The translations under genes and the position numbers were made by a program. The notes below the pieces were generated by a model, which was not told where the DNA came from, searched no databases, and saw only the letters and a list, made by a program, of their open reading frames with translations. A DNA stretch of 64,000 nucleotides from Sphaerochaeta sp032144095 (GTDB lineage: Bacteria; Spirochaetota; Spirochaetia; Sphaerochaetales; Sphaerochaetaceae). The DNA lies in assembly GCF_032144095.1 (NCBI RefSeq), contig NZ_JAVSNJ010000003.1:180971-244970 (forward strand), given 5' to 3'. The first letter of the stretch is position 1. Every line of letters begins with the position of its first letter. Shown here one piece after another: positions 59,752 to 64,000 of the stretch.

Positions 59752-61662
59752 TTAGTCATTATAGCGCTTCTTGAAAGGGCCACTTTTCCTCGGAAAGGAG
59801 GAGGTGTTGCTCTTCGAGGAGCGGGGTCGGGAGCTGAACCTCTCACGATCATCATAGGAAGGGCGACTCTCTTCACTTTGGCGTGTATCACGACCATAGG
59901 GTTGGAAATCACTGTCTTCCCGGCGTCTCGGAGTACGGGGGCGGTCATAGCCACCGCTACGGGGACGACTGTCACGATAGGGGCGATCCTCAAAACGATC
60001 ACTTCTGGTCCTTCCTGAGAGGTTCTTCCCATTGGGGTTGTCTGGCTTGGCCCTGGTGATGAGCGGCCTGCCTTCTGAGCCTCTGTCAGAGAAAGCCTGG
60101 ATGATCTTCTCTGCTACTTCGGCGGGGGCAGAGACAAAGGAGAAGTTGTCCCGAACCGAAACATCCTGCAGATCCCTGTCTTCAGCACCGACCTGTTCCA
60201 TAAGGTAGTCGATGAGCTGTCTCTTGTCCAAACCATCCTTGCGTCCCCTGGCGATGAACAGGCGGGTAAAGCCTGCCTCTTCGGTATAGCGGGTGCTTGG
60301 GCGGTCATCCCCACGGTCATCCCTGGACCTCTGGCTTCCGCCAATGGACTGGTACTTGGAGACATCAAGCTGGTCACGATAGAAGTGTTCAAGTAACGAT
60401 GCTACAAGTTGTTCAGGGTCATTGCCTTCCAGCAGCTGCTGGGCAAGGGGAATGAACATATCGTTGTCTGAGTGCTTTTCAGCAAGGTCTGTCAGGGTGG
60501 CAAGGATCCTTGAACGCTTGATGTCAATGATATCCCTTGCATCTGGCACGGATTCCCTGCGGATGTCAAACTTTGTCATTTTCATGATAAAGGAGAAACG
60601 CTTGAACTCACGGGGAGCAACAAAGGTAATTGCAGTACCCTTCTTGCCAGCCCTTCCTGTACGACCGACACGGTGGATATAGGCCTCTGTGTCTTCGGGT
60701 AGGGAGAAGTTGATTACGTGGGTAAGATCCTGGATATCGATACCTCGGGCTGCTACGTCAGTGGCAACCACGATGCTAATGGAGTGGTCACGCATCTTGC
60801 CGAGAATAAGCTCACGCTGTTTTTGTGAGAGGTCGCCATGAAGCGGCTCTGCATCGTACCCTTTTTCCGATAGCTGACGGCTAAGCTCGTCACACTGTAT
60901 TTTGGTACGACAGAAGATGAGGCCATAGAAGCTCTCTTCCATGTCGATGACCCTGGTAAGAGCCTCGAGCTTGTCAGATTCCCGTATCTCAAAGAAGATC
61001 TGGTCGGTAAGGCTGCTGGTCACCGAGTCGGCTGCTATCTGTACGTGTTCAGGATTTCTCATGAACTTTTCTGCAAGCCTACGGATCGGGGCAGGCATGG
61101 TGGCAGAGAAACAGAGCATGCGCTTGTTTTCGGGTGTCTGCTTGAGGACCTCTTCGATATCCTCCACAAAGCCCATGTCGAGCATTTCGTCGGCTTCATC
61201 GAGGACAACAAACTTCAGGTGTTCCAGATTGAGGGAACCCCTTCTGAGGTGGTCGAGGATACGTCCTGGGGTTCCGACTACAACATGCACACCCCTACGG
61301 AGCTTGCGAAGCTGCAGTTCCATGGAAGCACCGCCGTATACGGCAGCAATCTCCAAATGGCGGTCGCCCTTGAGGGAGTTTATTTCCTCAGCTGTCTGGA
61401 CAGCGAGCTCTCTTGTTGGTGCGAGGATAAGTGCCTGAACCTGGTATGCAGAGGCGTCTACGATTTCTAGAATGGGAAGGCCGAAGGCTGCAGTTTTTCC
61501 TGTACCTGTTTGTGCCTGGCCGATTACATCTACTTGGTCCTTGAGAAGGAGCGGAATACACGCTGACTGAATCTTGGTTGGTTCCTCAAAGCCCTTGGCC
61601 TTGAGCGCAGCGATAGTTTGTGCGGACAGTCCTAGTTCCGCAAAGTTTGTTAAGTCTGACAT
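59752..61662 (-). CDS. deaD: DEAD-box RNA helicase DeaD/CsdA
   Basis: 637 residues. Motif I A-Q-T-G-T-G-K-T near residue 49, motif II D-E-A-D near 152, motif III S-A-T near 184, motif VI H-R-V-G-R-T-G-R-A-G near 328. A DbpA-type RNA-binding domain follows (about 475-550), then a basic Arg/Asp/Ser/Gly-rich tail (R-S-G-G-Y-D-R-P-R-T). Unwinds RNA in ribosome assembly and mRNA decay, mainly in the cold. AGGAG before ATG 61662. Monocistronic. Confidence 0.95.
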   Translation of the reverse strand: MSDLTNFAELGLSAQTIAALKAKGFEEPTKIQSACIPLLLKDQVDVIGQAQTGTGKTAAFGLPILEIVDASAYQVQALILAPTRELAVQTAEEINSLKGDRHLEIAAVYGGASMELQLRKLRRGVHVVVGTPGRILDHLRRGSLNLEHLKFVVLDEADEMLDMGFVEDIEEVLKQTPENKRMLCFSATMPAPIRRLAEKFMRNPEHVQIAADSVTSSLTDQIFFEIRESDKLEALTRVIDMEESFYGLIFCRTKIQCDELSRQLSEKGYDAEPLHGDLSQKQRELILGKMRDHSISIVVATDVAARGIDIQDLTHVINFSLPEDTEAYIHRVGRTGRAGKKGTAITFVAPREFKRFSFIMKMTKFDIRRESVPDARDIIDIKRSRILATLTDLAEKHSDNDMFIPLAQQLLEGNDPEQLVASLLEHFYRDQLDVSKYQSIGGSQRSRDDRGDDRPSTRYTEEAGFTRLFIARGRKDGLDKRQLIDYLMEQVGAEDRDLQDVSVRDNFSFVSAPAEVAEKIIQAFSDRGSEGRPLITRAKPDNPNGKNLSGRTRSDRFEDRPYRDSRPRSGGYDRPRTPRRREDSDFQPYGRDTRQSEESRPSYDDRERFSSRPRSSKSNTSSFPRKSGPFKKRYND

Positions 61663-61785
61663 GGATCTCCTGATATTTAAATGGCTGCATGAGTATTGGA
61701 CAGCCGCGAAATACATATATGTCGGACCAGTCTATACAATTACAAAAGTTGTTTCAAGACAAACGCATTTTAATAATTCATTTTC

Positions 61786-62826
61786 CTACCATCTATTGAA
61801 GACATCCTCTGCAAAGCCCGCAAACTGGGAGAGGGTAAGTTCTGTCTTGTCATCGAGCACAACCGTTCCCGAAAAATACCCGAATACCTGATGTTGGATC
61901 GACTTGACCAGGAGGAAATTTGTGGTGGAGGCCCTGTCTGCAGCAGGTTGGAACTGGAGGTTCAGGCGATTGTCGGTCGAAGTGAAAGTCCAGGGGAGGA
62001 GGTAATCGCCCTCAGGAATATGGAAAGTCACCTCGTCTAGCTTATGGACGACACCATCATAGAAGAGGGCGTTTTCGCTTGCAGGGGTTCGGTCAGAGAA
62101 TCCATAGCCCAAATTGAAGCCAAATGGCACATTCTCAACAAGGCCCGATGCAGAACTCCAGAACCACCGGTTTTGGTATGTCCATCTTCCACGCCCCCAA
62201 TCCAGGACAGCCCAAGCCTCTCCCAACAGGAGATTCTCTTTCTCCATTCCCCGGCGGATGGTACCACGGACTGGCATGCAGTTGACTTTTTCGTTGAGAT
62301 AGAAGGCCTTGCGGTTCTCCTTCCAGCTGGTGGCGATGTTGATGCTTTCCATCTCCTGTTTCTGAACCAGTGTCACATTGACATCCAGGCCAACAGAGCC
62401 ATCGGGGAGGACCAGGGCGGGACATGCAAACAACAGGTGCCTCTCTTCCCCTTTTTTCACAAATGCGAAGCGCAGGTCCTTGTTTGCCCAGGAAAGCTGG
62501 CTATCCTCTGTCGAAGAGGGGCTTAGGCCGATCTTTCCCAGAGGGAAGAAGATGATTGCATCGGTCTGGGCACACGCCTTCCTGGCGAAGTCACAGTAGG
62601 AGATGGCAAATAGGGCTGCATACCCCAGGTCACTGACTGTCGCGGTGATCGCATAGCCCTGGGCTTGGTTTATGAAGGCGTAGTAGTCCCACTCCTTGAT
62701 GGTGAGCTTGGATGCCTTGATGGCTTTCCTCGAATAGTGCCAGAAGGGCCTTCTCGCCCAACCTTGCTCCTGGACATGTCCCTTTTCATCGAGAAGGGGC
62801 ACTGCCTTGGTGATCTCATGTTGCAT
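61786..62826 (-). CDS. DUF2804 family protein
   Basis: 346 residues with the DUF2804 pattern: G-W-A-R-R-P-F-W-H-Y near residue 22, I-K-E-W-D-Y-Y near 43, and repeated aromatic beta-rich segments. No signal peptide, cytoplasmic. No activity is established for the family; the beta-rich fold hints at lipid or carotenoid-type ligand handling, but that is weak. AGGAGG five bases before the ATG. Follows the metallophosphoesterase gene by 21 bases on the same strand. Confidence 0.8.
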   Translation of the reverse strand: MQHEITKAVPLLDEKGHVQEQGWARRPFWHYSRKAIKASKLTIKEWDYYAFINQAQGYAITATVSDLGYAALFAISYCDFARKACAQTDAIIFFPLGKIGLSPSSTEDSQLSWANKDLRFAFVKKGEERHLLFACPALVLPDGSVGLDVNVTLVQKQEMESINIATSWKENRKAFYLNEKVNCMPVRGTIRRGMEKENLLLGEAWAVLDWGRGRWTYQNRWFWSSASGLVENVPFGFNLGYGFSDRTPASENALFYDGVVHKLDEVTFHIPEGDYLLPWTFTSTDNRLNLQFQPAADRASTTNFLLVKSIQHQVFGYFSGTVVLDDKTELTLSQFAGFAEDVFNRW

Positions 62827-62847
62827 GCAAACCTCCTATAAGCGGTA

Positions 62848-63918
62848 TCAGAGATGCCAATCGTCAACGGTATAGGTGTGAACCTCAAGTTTTGTAGGGT
62901 CATCCTTATGCAGAGTGAGGGTCTTGATCCCTTTTGCGTGGTTTTTCGTACCGTAGGAACCGTAGCTTGCGCTTCGTCCTGTGTGTAGCTCTATTCCTTC
63001 CCAAACTCCCCAAAAATCGTTGAGATGGTCGTGGCCACTAAAGGCTGCGACTGTAGTGCCTGTCTCGACCATGGCCTGAAATAGGCCGGTATTCTCCCAG
63101 GGGGTGTTGACCTTCCTGTCCAACATGACCCCTGTTGCCTTTCCACTATCCCACATCAAGCGGTATTCTGGCAATGGAATATGGAGGAATGTGTAGAGGG
63201 GCACATCCTCCAGGCCCTCAGCTACCCAACGGTACCAGGCAATCTGGGATGGATAGATATAGTCAGGCCCTTTTCCCGTCGCATAGAGACGGTGGTCATG
63301 GGAGTCCAGGATCATGATTGCCTGTACGGGTTTCCCTTCCTGGGTGAGTGCTATCGTGTAGTCGCTCTCCCCCAACACCCACTCTTCCCCTCTGCTGAAG
63401 AGGGCATGGGGATAGGAGCCAAGCATTGTGCCAAGGGCTACCCTGTCATAACGATATTCGCCGTCATGGTTGCCAAAGCCGAAAGCCCAGTACTGTTGGT
63501 GCTCCTCCATGAACAGGGCAAATTCCTGGAGCATCGCTTTGGCATCGAGGCTGAACAACAGGTCCCCTGAGATTACCGTGAGGTTCGGTTTGGTCTCGGC
63601 AAAGGCCTTTTCCAGGAGGGCATATACTTTTTTGCGGTTTGAGAACGGCCCACGCCTGAGATGGAAGTCTGTTCCCCAGAGGATGGTGAATTTCCCATCG
63701 GAAGGATATTCCATGGTAAATGCCTTGTGCTCTTCAACGGCCTTGGGCAGGTCAAAGCTCGCTTGGGGAAGCTCAAACTGCTCGGTGTATTGGGAGACCT
63801 GTTCATAGACCTTTGTGTGTGTCAGCCTGAAAAAGGTGATAGCAACCATCAGCAGGGCAATGATGATGAGCCCTACGATGCTGATCAGTATGTATTGGTG
63901 TCTCTTCAGGTTCTTCAT
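62848..63918 (-). CDS. Membrane-anchored metallophosphoesterase
   Basis: 356 residues: one N-terminal helix (about 9-30) and a calcineurin-like domain facing the periplasm, with metal motifs G-T-D-F-H, S-G-D, G-N-H-D-G, F-L-H-I-P and S-G-H-D-H. Substrate could be a phospholipid-derived or nucleotide phosphate. AAGG eight bases before ATG 63918; an upstream in-frame ATG (63972) has no site and lies within the A-rich terminator arm. Likely co-transcribed with the DUF2804 gene. Confidence 0.87.
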   Translation of the reverse strand: MKNLKRHQYILISIVGLIIIALLMVAITFFRLTHTKVYEQVSQYTEQFELPQASFDLPKAVEEHKAFTMEYPSDGKFTILWGTDFHLRRGPFSNRKKVYALLEKAFAETKPNLTVISGDLLFSLDAKAMLQEFALFMEEHQQYWAFGFGNHDGEYRYDRVALGTMLGSYPHALFSRGEEWVLGESDYTIALTQEGKPVQAIMILDSHDHRLYATGKGPDYIYPSQIAWYRWVAEGLEDVPLYTFLHIPLPEYRLMWDSGKATGVMLDRKVNTPWENTGLFQAMVETGTTVAAFSGHDHLNDFWGVWEGIELHTGRSASYGSYGTKNHAKGIKTLTLHKDDPTKLEVHTYTVDDWHL

Positions 63919-63974
63919 ATGCCCTTCCAAGCATAGCAGTAAAAGGGAAAAAATTCCCATGGCGAATGGCATAA

Positions 63975-64000
63975 AAAAAGCTGACCGAAGTCAGCTTTTT
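63975..64000. terminator. Bidirectional terminator at the window edge
   Basis: AAAAAGCTGAC / GTCAGCTTTTT with the tetraloop CGAA. T-run on either strand. It probably ends a gene that lies to the right of the window. Confidence 0.75.

Overview
The window is a dense, GC-rich bacterial chromosome segment from a diderm organism. It has a TolC/RND efflux pair, Wzi-like and patatin-barrel outer-membrane proteins, and a POTRA-barrel protein. The gene set (xylose isomerase/xylulokinase, MGDG-synthase-like glycosyltransferases, a large MMPL exporter, ThrH, a cobamide salvage cluster, short operons with ATGA overlaps) suggests Spirochaetota, most like Sphaerochaeta or a related genus. That placement is an inference from remembered protein similarity, not from a search.

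Layout. 1-3.7 kb: end of an RND pump gene and its TolC partner. 3.7-11.5 kb: housekeeping genes (cysteine desulfidase-like protein, DEDDh exonuclease, PAP2 phosphatase, tRNA-Asp, mnmA, nagB, and a minus-strand operon trmJ-GDPD-DUF362 ferredoxin). 11.6-14.6 kb: AI-2E permease, an iron-sulfur-less MutY-like glycosylase and a DMT permease. 14.6-22.9 kb: a cobamide nucleotide-loop cluster (cobT, cbiR-like, cobU, cobS), then thrH, a small membrane protein, a SAM hydrolase (DUF62) and an ECF transporter whose two ATPases and T component are fused. 23-28.6 kb: DksA-like regulator, MBL hydrolase, an orphan DbpA RNA-binding domain protein with a structured leader region, a coiled-coil protein, mltG, and an SdpI/ArsR pair. 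28.7-30.7 kb: an AT-richer island bounded by tRNA-Leu(CAA) and a decayed copy of its 3' half, holding one AAA/DUF4143 ATPase. 30.8-43.5 kb: patatin-barrel protein, TPR protein, queH, cardiolipin synthase, ribokinase, AraC regulator with xylB-xylA, and an AKR-EamA-AEC operon. 43.8-54.7 kb: trpR, then a surface-polysaccharide locus (DUF4422-GT8 fusion, WbaP-like initiating transferase, exported protein, two Wzi-like barrels, GT2, POTRA-barrel protein). 54.7-64 kb, all minus strand: two paralogous MGDG-type glycosyltransferases downstream of an MMPL exporter, deaD, DUF2804 protein and a membrane-anchored metallophosphoesterase.

How the genes work together. The cobamide block looks like salvage and remodelling rather than synthesis from scratch: corrin-ring genes are absent, and the lower ligand is removed (CbiR-like) and reattached (CobT, CobU, CobS). 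The 44-59.6 kb stretch looks like a cell-envelope region in which glycans and glycolipids are made and placed at the surface.

The most striking non-coding pattern is a recurring promoter arrangement. At six monocistronic or operon-leading genes (3713, 11596, 14663, 25162, 34045 and the minus-strand gene starting at 37857), a good sigma-70-type -10 hexamer sits exactly six bases before the ATG. A -35-like hexamer lies 17-18 bases upstream and there is no Shine-Dalgarno sequence. These genes are probably read from leaderless mRNAs. Two more (minus-strand starts 11540 and 14601) are off by one base, while the remaining genes mostly have clear AGGAG-type sites.
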